This document shows positions 14,775 to 22,626 of a DNA stretch of 29,299 nucleotides, piece by piece. The notes beneath the pieces were generated by a model. The model was not told the DNA's origin. It was given only the letters and a program-made list of their open reading frames with translations, and did not search any database. A program made the position numbers and the translations under genes. The stretch lies in assembly GCA_050701115.1 (NCBI GenBank), contig JBOHER010000121.1, forward strand, positions 1 to 29,299, written 5' to 3'. How positions within the stretch are numbered: the first letter of the stretch is position 1; every line of letters begins with the position of its first letter. This stretch comes from JBOHER01 sp050701115 (GTDB lineage: Bacteria; Actinomycetota; Actinomycetes; Mycobacteriales; Pseudonocardiaceae).

Positions 14775-14912
14775 GGGTTTGGGTGTCTTCAAGACCTACA
14801 AACACCAGTTGCCACGGTCTTCAACCGCCGCAAACCTCGACCCCCGGCTTGGTTTGCTGTCGTTAGTTGCGATCGATCACCGGGTATGTAGGTCTTGAAG
14901 ACACCCAAACCC
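14775..14912. repeat. 26-bp perfect inverted repeat element after dnaA
   Basis: The arm at 14775-14800 (beginning GGGTTTGGGTGTCTTC) is the exact reverse complement of 14887-14912 (ending GAAGACACCCAAACCC), with 86 bases between them. Each arm also contains a near-palindrome GTCTTCAAGAC. The loop has its own hairpins: GCAAACC pairing with GGTTTGC, and CGGT-CTTCA-ACCG. It begins 20 bases after the dnaA stop. It may be a strong bidirectional terminator-like structure, a small mobile repeat (MITE-like), or a replication-related cruciform. No target duplication is evident. Confidence 0.9.
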
Positions 14913-14957
14913 CCCGCCCTCATGCAGAATCCGCAAGAGTGATCACCCTGGGTCTAT

Positions 14958-14973
14958 AACGTCACGTGACGTT
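14958..14973. promoter_or_regulatory. 16-bp perfect palindrome downstream of dnaA
   Basis: AACGTCACGTGACGTT is its own reverse complement. It shares the TCACGTGA core with parS but differs in the flanks. It lies eight bases beyond the 3' end of the CGNR gene. A perfect 16-mer palindrome can occur by chance about once in a window this size. Confidence 0.35.
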
Positions 14974-14980
14974 TGGGCGA

Positions 14981-15574
14981 TCAGTGCTCAGATCGCGCCC
15001 GGAATGTCTGCACCTTGTGCCGATTCCCGCACCGGCGCATCGAACACCAGCGCCGGCTACCCGGTCGTGAGGTGTCGAAGAACAGCAGGTAGCAGTCCTC
15101 TGCTTGGCATTCCCGCAGCCGAGGAGCACGTCCGCCGATGATGTCGACGGCGTCGCGCGCAGCGGTGCCGAGGACGTCGGCGCCGGTGATCGGCGCTGCC
15201 CAGCGGCGTACGTCTGCGAACGGATCGAGTTCCAACCGCATCGCGGTTTCCACACATCGATTGATCAATTCCACTTGGTTCGGCTCGGGCCAGCCGAAGT
15301 GCGCGACCGTACGGGCAACCGTCCACATTGTGTCGCGGAATTCCTTGAGCAGACGCAGTTCCGAGAGTCGTACCTGAATCTGATCAGCAGCGAGTGGTGC
15401 GATATTGGCTAATCGTGAATCCACCATCCAGTCAACGAGATCCGCGGGCGTGCGGAGCAATTCGTTCATCGACCCCGGGCCGCCGGTCAGCAGCAGTTCG
15501 AGAGCGAAGCTGCCCGGGTCGAATTCGAACGGTCTGCCATCCGATCCGGTCAGCAATCTTGAGCCTGCCTGCAT
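14981..15574 (-). CDS. CGNR zinc-finger (ABATE-type) putative transcription regulator
   Basis: A 197-residue protein with the layout of the ABATE/CGNR family: an N-terminal alpha-helical domain (about 10-140) and a C-terminal zinc finger. The finger cysteines are Cys156, Cys161, Cys177 and Cys182, the last in the name-giving CGNR motif (182-185), which is followed by the basic HKV region. The family is described as stress-related and probably DNA-binding. Targets are unknown. I place the start at ATG 15574: a good -10 hexamer (TATAGT, 15586-15581) ends six bases before it, which implies a leaderless mRNA. The upstream ATG at 15601 lies inside that promoter. The gene is antiparallel to dnaA and dnaN and sits between them, not part of the usual origin gene set. 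Confidence 0.85.
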   Translation of the reverse strand: MQAGSRLLTGSDGRPFEFDPGSFALELLLTGGPGSMNELLRTPADLVDWMVDSRLANIAPLAADQIQVRLSELRLLKEFRDTMWTVARTVAHFGWPEPNQVELINRCVETAMRLELDPFADVRRWAAPITGADVLGTAARDAVDIIGGRAPRLRECQAEDCYLLFFDTSRPGSRRWCSMRRCGNRHKVQTFRARSEH

Positions 15575-15580
15575 GTAACC

Positions 15581-15602
15581 ACTATAACGGGTGTTGTACA
15601 CC
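15581..15602 (-). promoter_or_regulatory. Promoter -10 and overlapping small palindrome of the CGNR gene
   Basis: On the minus strand a TATAGT -10 box (15586-15581) is placed for transcription to begin at or next to ATG 15574. The -35 region is poor. GGTGTTGTACACC (15590-15602) is a 5-bp-arm palindrome in the promoter spacer, a plausible operator, perhaps for the gene product itself. Confidence 0.5.
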
Positions 15603-15865
15603 AGTTGGACCGGTTACCTCTGAGCGTACGACACCAGCCGAGGAGTAGCAGGTTGATCAAAAACACCCGGCAGCGAACGGGGGCGCCAAGCGGTCGCGCG
15701 ACCCCGGCAAACCGTCCGATCGGCCTATTGCCCTGTCCGGGTGGCAGCGCTCGAACACGACACGCCGTCGTCCTTCTGCGCGACACGCCGATGTCCATCA
15801 CCAATTTGAGGGATGGCCGTCTCCATTTGGCTCGCCGCCATCCTGGGTACAGAGCAACCCACACC

Positions 15866-16110
15866 TGGGGACAGTTGTGTGGATAACTGTGGACTATCGG
15901 TGGACGATCGCGGACGGCGCGAAGTTCTCCACCGCCGGTGCCCGCTGTCCACCGATTCGTCAACGGAGGTGTCCACAGCTAACGGAGGCAGTTGTCCAGC
16001 GATAACGAGAGTTGTCCACACAACCCACAGCCCCTATTACTACGACTGTTTTTCTCTTCTCTTAGAGAGAAAACCCTCTAACCACAAGCGAGCCGCGAAA
16101 CTGGGGACAA
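15866..16110. other. oriC: Chromosomal replication origin oriC
   Basis: DnaA-box-like 9-mers cluster here. In TGTGGAyAA orientation are 15866-15874 (TGGGGACAG), 15878-15886 (TGTGGATAA, exact), 15888-15896 (TGTGGACTA) and 15899-15907. In TTGTCCACA orientation are 15925-15933, 15945-15953 (CTGTCCACC), 15969-15977 (GTGTCCACA), 15992-16000 (TTGTCCAGC) and 16012-16020 (TTGTCCACA, exact). A reversed TGGGGACAA lies at 16102-16110. Between the last two lies the most AT-rich stretch (16032-16085, with runs of T and AGAGAGAAAA), the likely unwinding region. The boxes switch direction in the middle. Position just before dnaN and the box sequences match actinobacterial origins. Confidence 0.93.
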
Positions 16111-16290
16111 CTGGCCGAGCTAGATCGACGTGGGCGCATGACCCGGATGACGGGGAGGCACCGAACGTTCTAACGTGGGTGCTCACAGATCGACGTCCGC
16201 CGCCGACTGGGCTACTCGCCCTGCGCCGGTGTGACGCGTCGGTTCGCTGGACCTAGGCCGAGGGCGACTCGGCTGTCGAAAGGATGGCGC

Positions 16291-17427
16291 ATGAAGATCC
16301 GCGTCGAGCGTGACGGACTTGCCGACGCCGTCGCCTGGGTGGCACGAAGCCTGCCGTCCCGGCCGCCGGTTCCCGTGCTTGGAGGTGTCCTCCTCGAAGC
16401 GGGATCGGACGCGGGCGACACGGACGGCTTGACCATCTCGGGTTTCGACTACGAAGTGTCCGCGACGGTGGGCATCCCGGCCACCATCGCGGACGGCGGC
16501 CGCGCACTGGTGTCCGGACGGTTGCTGGCAGACATCACCAAGGCATTGCCCGCGCAGCCGGTGGACATCGCAGTTGACGGTGCCCGTGCGCTGATCACTT
16601 GTGGCAACGCCAAGTTCAGTCTGCCGACCATGCCGGTCGAGGACTACCCGCAACTTCCCGCCCAGCCCGCGCTCGCGGGCGAACTAGCAGGCGACGCCTT
16701 CGGCCAGGCTGTCGCACAGGTCGCGCTGGCATCGGGCAAGGACGACACCCTGCCCATGCTCACCGGCATGCGTCTGGAGATCGCGGGCGACACGCTCACG
16801 ATGGTGGCCACCGACCGGTTCCGGCTGGCCATGCGCGAGATCACCTGGGAGCCTGCCGAAGGGGTGTCGGACGCCGCGGTACTGGTCCCCGCCCGCACCC
16901 TCGCCGAAGCGGCGAAGTCACTCGGCTCGAGCGGAGCGACGGTGCGTCTCGCGCTGGCCCGCGGTGAAGGTCTGCTCGGCCTTTCCGGATCCGGCCGCTA
17001 CGCCACCACGCGACTGCTCGACGCGGAGTTCCCGCCCTATCGCCAACTGCTGCCTGCCCAGCACACATCCCGCGCCGTGCTCGAAGTTCCCGCGCTGGCG
17101 GAGGCGATCAAGCGAGTGTCGTTGGTTGCCGAACGCGGCACCCAGGTCCGACTCGAGTTCTCCGAAGGATCGCTACGCCTGTCCGCGGGCGGCGACGACG
17201 AGGGCAGCGCCGAGGAAGAACTCCCCGTGGACTACGAGGGCGAACCGGTGACGATCGCCTTCAACCCCGGCTACCTGAGCGATGGGCTGTCCGTGCTCAG
17301 TTGCGACCGCGCCGAACTGACGTTCACCACCCCGAACCGTCCAGCACTGATCAAGCCCGCCGATGAGGATGGCACGGCGGTTCCCGGGTACCTGTACCTG
17401 CTGATGCCGGTCCGCCTTCCGGGCTGA
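16291..17427 (+). CDS. dnaN: DNA polymerase III beta subunit (sliding clamp)
   Basis: Ring-shaped homodimer that tethers DNA polymerase III to DNA. The 378-residue length fits three clamp domains of about 120 residues each. Recognisable segments are the start MKIRVERDGLADAVAWVARS, the strand PVPVLGGVLLEA, DDTLPMLTGMRLEI in domain II, VATDRFRLAM, and the C-terminal YLYLLMPVRLPG that forms part of the partner-binding pocket. The start is ATG 16291 with AAAGGA seven bases before it. An in-frame ATG at 16231 would add 20 residues ahead of the conserved start. It is the first gene to the right of oriC. Confidence 0.97.
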   Translation: MKIRVERDGLADAVAWVARSLPSRPPVPVLGGVLLEAGSDAGDTDGLTISGFDYEVSATVGIPATIADGGRALVSGRLLADITKALPAQPVDIAVDGARALITCGNAKFSLPTMPVEDYPQLPAQPALAGELAGDAFGQAVAQVALASGKDDTLPMLTGMRLEIAGDTLTMVATDRFRLAMREITWEPAEGVSDAAVLVPARTLAEAAKSLGSSGATVRLALARGEGLLGLSGSGRYATTRLLDAEFPPYRQLLPAQHTSRAVLEVPALAEAIKRVSLVAERGTQVRLEFSEGSLRLSAGGDDEGSAEEELPVDYEGEPVTIAFNPGYLSDGLSVLSCDRAELTFTTPNRPALIKPADEDGTAVPGYLYLLMPVRLPG

Positions 17428-17484
17428 GGCACGATCGGAGATGGCGGTGGGTGCGGTCGGGAGCAAGCGAAGGGGATGACACCC

Positions 17485-18372
17485 ATGCAGATGGGACTTG
17501 TCGGGCTCGGCAAGATGGGAGCGGGCATGCGCGAGCGGTTGCGCGCGGCGGGTCACAAGGTGATCGGGTACGACCGCGACCCCAAGGTCAGTGACACCGA
17601 TTCACTTGCCGACATGGTGTCCACATTGGACACCCCAAGGACGGTGTGGGTCATGGTTCCGGCCGGCGAGCCGACCATCAGTACGGTAGCAGAGCTGGCC
17701 GACTTGCTCAGCGAGGGCGATGTGGTGGTAGAGGGCGGAAACTCCCGCCACACCGACGACAAGGCCAACGCGGATCTGTTGTCTGCCAACGGAATCGGTT
17801 ACATCGACGCGGGTGTGTCCGGTGGCGTCTGGGGCAGGGAGAACGGCTACGGACTGATGGTCGGTGGGTCAACCGACGACGTCGAACGGACGATGCCGAT
17901 CTTCGACGCGCTGCGACCCGATGGGCCACGCGAGGAAGGCTTCGCGCACGCGGGCGACGTCGGCGCAGGTCACTTCGCCAAGATGGTGCACAACGGCATT
18001 GAGTACGGATTGATGCAGGCCTACGCCGAGGGTTTCGAACTGCTGACTGCTTCGGATGCGGTGACCGACGTGCCGGGAGTGCTGAAGGCATGGTCGCGCG
18101 GCACAGTTGTCCGATCGTGGCTGCTCAATCTGCTGGTCGCTGCGCTGGAGGAGGATCCGTCGCTCAGTGAGATCCGGGGCTATGTCAACGATTCCGGTGA
18201 AGGACGCTGGACCGTGGAGGAAGCGATCAACCACGCTGTGCCCGCTCCGGTGATCTCCGCCGCGCTGTTCGCCCGGTTCGCGTCACGCCAGGAGGATTCG
18301 CCTGCGATGAAGGCGGTTGCCGCACTACGCAACCAGTTCGGTGGGCACGCTGTGACCAAGGCCGCAGAGTGA
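17485..18372 (+). CDS. gnd: 6-phosphogluconate dehydrogenase, decarboxylating (short GndA/YqeC type)
   Basis: Oxidises and decarboxylates 6-phosphogluconate to ribulose 5-phosphate. The 295-residue product belongs to the short form of the family, which usually prefers NAD. The N-terminal Rossmann motif is MGLVGLGKMGAGM. The substrate segments are GGNSRHTDD, DAGVSGGVWGRENG and the catalytic-lysine region GAGHFAKMVHNGIEYG. The start is ATG 17485, nine bases after AAGGGG; the in-frame ATG 17476 overlaps the end of that ribosome site. Location between dnaN and recF is a conserved actinobacterial feature. It may feed pentose phosphate or gluconate metabolism. A large inverted repeat separates it from recF. 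Confidence 0.93.
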   Translation: MQMGLVGLGKMGAGMRERLRAAGHKVIGYDRDPKVSDTDSLADMVSTLDTPRTVWVMVPAGEPTISTVAELADLLSEGDVVVEGGNSRHTDDKANADLLSANGIGYIDAGVSGGVWGRENGYGLMVGGSTDDVERTMPIFDALRPDGPREEGFAHAGDVGAGHFAKMVHNGIEYGLMQAYAEGFELLTASDAVTDVPGVLKAWSRGTVVRSWLLNLLVAALEEDPSLSEIRGYVNDSGEGRWTVEEAINHAVPAPVISAALFARFASRQEDSPAMKAVAALRNQFGGHAVTKAAE

Positions 18373-18392
18373 ACCGTGCACTCGCTTGGGCC

Positions 18393-18546
18393 GCCTGCAA
18401 GTACTACCAAACCGGGAAATCTGGGCAGTTCTGTACTACCAGGCTAATGGCGGGCCGGCAGCTGTGGCTGGATCGGTACGCGTCGCTTGGTAGTAGTTCT
18501 GAACGCCGTCGGAGCACCTTGGTAGTACTTGCAGGCACGCCATCCG
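18393..18546. repeat. Nested inverted-repeat element between gnd and recF
   Basis: GCCTGCAAGTACTACCAA (18393-18410) and TTGGTAGTACTTGCAGGC (18529-18546) are exact 18-bp reverse complements. Inside them the octamer TACTACCA recurs at 18434-18441 and, inverted, TGGTAGTA at 18488-18495, giving a second, weaker nested stem. Counting the outer arms there are four copies, two in each direction. The element fills most of the 194-base gap and contains no reading frame. It is of unknown function and resembles a REP or MITE-like palindromic unit, or a complex terminator. Confidence 0.88.
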
Positions 18547-18566
18547 ACCACGGGTGAGTGCACGAT

Positions 18567-19757
18567 ATGTACCTCCGGCATCTGCAGGTCACCGATTTCC
18601 GCTCCTGGGAGCAGGCCGGCCTCGAACTCGCACCGGGGCCGAACGTGCTGGTGGGGCAGAACGGTCAGGGCAAGACCAATTTGCTCGAGGCGGTCTCGTA
18701 TCTCGCGACGCTGGGCTCGCATCGGGTTTCCACCGACGCGCCCTTGGTGCGGCACGGATGTGCGCGTGCACTGGTGCGGGCGGCTGTGGTCAACGGCGAT
18801 CGTGAGCTGACCGTCGAACTGGAGATCACGCCAGGCAAGACCAACCGGGCCCGGGTGAACCGCGGGGCGGTCACCCCACCCCGCGAGGTACTGGGCATCG
18901 TGCACACGGTGCTGTTCGCGCCGGAAGATCTTGCCCTCGTCAAGGGCGACCCCGCCGAGCGCAGGAGGTTCCTCGACGAGTTGCTGGTGCAGCGCGCGCC
19001 CCGCAATGCGGGAGTGCGCTCCGATTACGACCGGGTGTTGCGGCAACGCAATGCGCTGCTCAAGACAACCGGAAAACGCAGGGGCGCCGCGCAAGAGGAT
19101 CCGCACGCCCTGAGCACGCTCGCGGTGTGGGATGCCCAACTGGCCGAGGTCGGGGCCCAGTTGCTTGCCGCACGGTTGGATCTGGTCGCCGACCTCGCAC
19201 CGCATACGGCTGCCGCCTACGCGGGCGTCGCGGAAGGTTCGGATCCGGATACTTCACGTGCCCGTGAGCGGTCCCGGCCTGCGCTTATCGCGTATCGGTC
19301 CAGCCTTGGCAGTGCGCTGCCCGCGGAGTACGGCGTGGCGCAGGGCGAACGGGCGGACGTCGGCACGTTGACCGCTATCTTGATCGACGCGCTGGCCGAG
19401 TCACGCCCGGCCGACCTCGATCGGGGCATCAGCCTGGTCGGGCCGCACCGGGACGAACTCGAGTTGGTGCTTGGCGACGCGCCTGCCAAGGGCTACGCCA
19501 GTCATGGCGAATCATGGTCCTATGCGCTCGCGCTCCGACTGGCTTCCTATGAGCTGCTCCGGGCCGAGGTCGCCGAGCCGGTTCTGCTGCTCGACGATGT
19601 GTTCGCCGAGCTCGATCGGTATCGGCGCGCGCGGCTCGCCGACGTCGCTTCGCGTGCCGAGCAGGTGCTGATCACCGCGGCGGTTGACGAGGACGTGCCT
19701 GCAGAGCTACTCGGTGTCCGATACCGAGTGGATGACGGGAAGGTGTCACGTGAGTGA
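18567..19757 (+). CDS. recF: DNA replication and repair protein RecF
   Basis: ABC-type (SMC-like) ATPase that helps load RecA on gapped DNA with RecO and RecR. The 396-residue product has Walker A GQNGQGKTNLLEA near the N-terminus, the ABC signature region SHGESWSYALALRLASYEL, and Walker B PVLLLDDVFAELD. The start MYLRHLQVTDFRSW at ATG 18567 fits the family, with GGTGAG about eight bases upstream; GTG 18558 is an alternative adding three residues. The next gene starts inside the recF end, so the two are likely co-translated. Confidence 0.95.
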   Translation: MYLRHLQVTDFRSWEQAGLELAPGPNVLVGQNGQGKTNLLEAVSYLATLGSHRVSTDAPLVRHGCARALVRAAVVNGDRELTVELEITPGKTNRARVNRGAVTPPREVLGIVHTVLFAPEDLALVKGDPAERRRFLDELLVQRAPRNAGVRSDYDRVLRQRNALLKTTGKRRGAAQEDPHALSTLAVWDAQLAEVGAQLLAARLDLVADLAPHTAAAYAGVAEGSDPDTSRARERSRPALIAYRSSLGSALPAEYGVAQGERADVGTLTAILIDALAESRPADLDRGISLVGPHRDELELVLGDAPAKGYASHGESWSYALALRLASYELLRAEVAEPVLLLDDVFAELDRYRRARLADVASRAEQVLITAAVDEDVPAELLGVRYRVDDGKVSRE

Positions 19758-20385
19758 AAACCAGGGGAAAAATCAACGTGGGGTGACTCCGGTCACATCA
19801 GAACTTCACTCGCCTGGGGATAAACCTGTGGATACTGTGGATAACAGCGCCCCGTCTGAGCAGGCGATTTCCGGGCGCGACCTCGCTCGCGCCGCGCTGG
19901 AAGCGGCCCGGGAGAAGGCCAGATCGCGCGGCAAGTCACCCGGCGCGGGCACCCGTCGCGGGGCCGTGTCGGCAGCCGGTGGGGCGCGGCGTTCCTTTCG
20001 TCGTCGTTGGTCCGGACCCGGCGCGGATGACCGGGATCCGCAGCCGTTGAGCCGGGTGGTCGCCCGCCTGGCCACCGAACGTGGCTGGCATACCCAGCTG
20101 GCCAGCGGCCAGGTTTTCGGGCATTGGACGCATCTGGTCGGCGAGGAAGTCGCCGAGCACGCGCACCCCGAAGCGCTCAAGGACGGCGAACTGACAGTTC
20201 GGGCCAGCTCAACGGCATGGGCAACGCAGTTGCGGCTCCTGCAAGGGCAGTTGCTTGCCAAGATCGCGGCGGGGGTAGGCAGTGGGGTGGTCAAGCGCTT
20301 GAAGATCCTGGGCCCGACCAAGCCCAGTTGGCGCTACGGCCCACGTCACGTGTCGGGCAAGGGTCCGCGTGACACGTACGGCTGA
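19750..20385 (+). CDS. DUF721 (DciA-like) protein
   Basis: A 211-residue protein. Residues 1-95 are polar and rich in Arg, Ser and Gly, probably disordered. Residues about 98-190 form the DUF721 domain (LSRVVARLATERGW, FGHWTHLVGEEVAEHAHPEAL, DGELTVRASSTAWATQLRLL). DUF721 is the family of DciA, the ancestral loader of the DnaB helicase; the recF-DUF721-gyrB order is standard in actinobacteria (Rv0004 in M. tuberculosis). A role in helicase loading is likely from the family but not shown here. The start is GTG 19750, overlapping recF by eight bases, with GGGAAGG ahead. The 5' coding part carries three DnaA-box-like sequences. Confidence 0.9.
   Translation: MSENQGKNQRGVTPVTSELHSPGDKPVDTVDNSAPSEQAISGRDLARAALEAAREKARSRGKSPGAGTRRGAVSAAGGARRSFRRRWSGPGADDRDPQPLSRVVARLATERGWHTQLASGQVFGHWTHLVGEEVAEHAHPEALKDGELTVRASSTAWATQLRLLQGQLLAKIAAGVGSGVVKRLKILGPTKPSWRYGPRHVSGKGPRDTYG
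19815..19844. promoter_or_regulatory. Three DnaA-box-like 9-mers inside the DUF721 gene
   Basis: TGGGGATAA (19815-19823), TGTGGATAC (19827-19835) and TGTGGATAA (19836-19844) all point the same way. The last two are directly abutting and the last is an exact box. They lie about 3.7 kb from oriC within coding sequence, in the poorly constrained N-terminal part. Confidence 0.65.
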
Positions 20386-20616
20386 CGCTGGTCCGTCGAT
20401 AGCGTGGATTTCGCACCCGCGCAAGCGTTCGGAGGGGTCCAGTAAGCATTTCGTCGCTCAGTGACGCATCTAGCGGTGTCCTTGCCGTATACCAGCACAG
20501 GTGGCCAAGTAGACTTGCCGGAGCGAGGTGGGGCCCTGGGTCCGGAGTTGGGACGAGATCGGGCGGTTCGACCCACGCAAGCGTTCGCTGACGCAGACGA
20601 GGAGACACCAGAGACG

Positions 20617-22581
20617 GTGGCAGCAAGGAAGAGTGAGTACAGCGCGTCATCCATCACCGTGCTCGAGGGGCTCGAGGCGGTCCGTAAGCGCCCCGGTATG
20701 TACATCGGTTCCACCGGTGAACGCGGTCTGCACCACCTGATCTGGGAGGTTGTGGACAACGCCGTCGACGAGGCGATGGCTGGTCACGCCAGCCGGGTCG
20801 AGGTCACACTGCTCGCCGACGGCGGTGTCCGGGTCTCCGATGACGGTCGAGGTATCCCGGTCGAGATGCACCCGGTGGAGAAACGGCCCGCGGTCGAGTT
20901 GGTGCTCACCGTGCTGCACGCGGGCGGGAAGTTCGACGACAAGTCCTACGCGGTGTCCGGTGGTCTGCACGGTGTCGGTGTGTCGGTGGTGAACGCGCTG
21001 TCCAAGCAATTGGACGTGGAGATCCATCGCGGAGGCACCATCTGGACGCAGCGCTACGACCGGTCGGTGCCAGGCATCCTGGAGAAGCAGGGTGCGTCCA
21101 ACCTGACCGGCACCACCCTCACCTTCTGGGCCGACGACGCCATCTTCGAGACCACGCACTACAACTTGGAGACGATCGCCCGCCGCATGCAGGAAATGGC
21201 GTTCCTGAACAAGGGACTGACCATAGTGCTGCGCGACGAGCGGACCTCGGACGAAACAGCCGAGGATGCCGAAGGCCACCAGGCCACCATCAAGGATCAG
21301 ACCTTCCGCTACCCGGGCGGCCTCGAGGACTTCGTCAAGCACATCAACGGCACGAAGGACCCGATCCACAAGAGCGTCATCGGGTTCGAGGCCAACGGCG
21401 AGGGCCTGCAGGTCGAGGTCGCTATGCAGTGGAACAGTGGCTACACCCCCTCGGTCTACACCTTCGCCAACACGATCAACACACATGAGGGCGGCACCCA
21501 CGAGGAGGGTTTCCGCGCCGCGCTGACCAGGGTGGTCAACAGCTACGCGCGCGACAAGAAGCTGCTCAAGGAGAAGGACGCCAACCTCACCGGTGACGAT
21601 GTGCGCGAGGGTCTCGCCGCGATCGTGTCCATCAAGCTGGCCGAGCCGCAGTTCGAGGGCCAGACCAAGACCAAGCTGGGCAACAGTGAGGCGAAGTCGT
21701 TCGTGCAGACCACCTGCAACGAGTGGCTGGCCGACTGGTTCGAGCGCAACCCGACCGAGGCCAGGACCATCATCTCCAAGGCGGTCTCATCGGCCCAGGC
21801 GCGGATGGCCGCCCGCAAGGCCCGCGAACTGGTGCGGCGCAAGGGCGCGCTGGACATCGGCGGCCTGCCCGGCAAGCTGAAGGACTGCCGGTCGACCAAG
21901 CCGGAGGAGTGCGAGCTCTACATCGTGGAGGGCGACTCGGCTGGCGGCTCGGCCAAGGAGGGCCGGGACTCGATGTACCAGGCGATCCTGCCGATCCGAG
22001 GCAAGATCATCAACGTGGAGAAGGCACGCATCGACAAGGTGCTGAAGAACAACGAGGTGCAGAGCCTGATCACCGCGCTGGGCACCGGCATCCACGACGA
22101 GTTCGACCTGTCCAAGCTGCGCTACCACAAGATCGTGCTGATGGCCGACGCCGACGTGGACGGCCAGCACATCCGCACCCTGCTACTCACCTTGCTGTTC
22201 CGCTTCATGCGGCCGCTGGTCGAGCACGGGCACGTCTTCCTCGCGCAGCCTCCGCTGTACAAGATCAAATGGCCGAGGTCGGAGCCCGAGTTCGCCTACT
22301 CCGACCGGGAGCGGGACGGCCTGCTGAAGGCGGGGGCCGAGGCTGGTCGGAAGCTGCCCAAGGAAGACGCGATCCAGCGCTACAAGGGTCTCGGTGAGAT
22401 GAACGCCGACGAACTGTGGGATACCACGATGGACCCGGCGCACCGGCTGCTGCTCCAGGTCACCTTGGACGATGCGGCGACCGCCGATGACCTGTTCTCG
22501 GTGCTCATGGGCGAGGACGTGGAAGCCCGCCGCTCGTTCATCACCCGCAATGCCAAGGACGTTCGCTTCCTGGACGTGTAA
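20617..22581 (+). CDS. gyrB: DNA gyrase subunit B
   Basis: ATPase subunit of gyrase, which with GyrA introduces negative supercoils; target of novobiocin. The 654-residue protein has the GHKL ATPase motifs EVVDNAVDEAMAG, DDGRGIPV and SGGLHGVGVSVVNALS. A transducer domain follows, then the TOPRIM motifs EGDSAGGSA and DADVDGQHIRTLLL, and the C-terminal YKGLGEMNADELWDTTMDP. I start at GTG 20617 (VAARKSEYSASSITVLEGL), matching the usual actinobacterial start. The frame stays open to 20461, but that part is unlike GyrB. The ribosome site is weak (GAGGAG at about 20599-20604). gyrA follows 45 bases later. Confidence 0.96.
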   Translation: MAARKSEYSASSITVLEGLEAVRKRPGMYIGSTGERGLHHLIWEVVDNAVDEAMAGHASRVEVTLLADGGVRVSDDGRGIPVEMHPVEKRPAVELVLTVLHAGGKFDDKSYAVSGGLHGVGVSVVNALSKQLDVEIHRGGTIWTQRYDRSVPGILEKQGASNLTGTTLTFWADDAIFETTHYNLETIARRMQEMAFLNKGLTIVLRDERTSDETAEDAEGHQATIKDQTFRYPGGLEDFVKHINGTKDPIHKSVIGFEANGEGLQVEVAMQWNSGYTPSVYTFANTINTHEGGTHEEGFRAALTRVVNSYARDKKLLKEKDANLTGDDVREGLAAIVSIKLAEPQFEGQTKTKLGNSEAKSFVQTTCNEWLADWFERNPTEARTIISKAVSSAQARMAARKARELVRRKGALDIGGLPGKLKDCRSTKPEECELYIVEGDSAGGSAKEGRDSMYQAILPIRGKIINVEKARIDKVLKNNEVQSLITALGTGIHDEFDLSKLRYHKIVLMADADVDGQHIRTLLLTLLFRFMRPLVEHGHVFLAQPPLYKIKWPRSEPEFAYSDRERDGLLKAGAEAGRKLPKEDAIQRYKGLGEMNADELWDTTMDPAHRLLLQVTLDDAATADDLFSVLMGEDVEARRSFITRNAKDVRFLDV

Positions 22582-22626
22582 CCCGCGTCCCGGCGGCTAC
22601 GTACGCGATCAAGAGAGAAGAGCATC

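Larger units (their letters stand above)
15575..16290. other. CGNR gene-dnaN intergenic region containing oriC
   Basis: 716 bases without a credible gene. The left part (15603-15860) shows no strong signal beyond the CGNR promoter at its edge and a 7-bp hairpin (GGATGGC with GCCATCC, near 15812-15842). The middle and right part holds the origin, described separately. The last 100 bases should contain a dnaN promoter and end with its ribosome site. Confidence 0.75.

Noticed and set aside
15813..16256. 147-residue plus-strand frame across oriC
   Set aside because: It covers the DnaA boxes and AT-rich region, has odd composition and no ribosome site.
20461..20616. N-terminal extension of gyrB
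   Set aside because: Unlike GyrB proteins; the conserved start begins near VAARKSEY at 20617.
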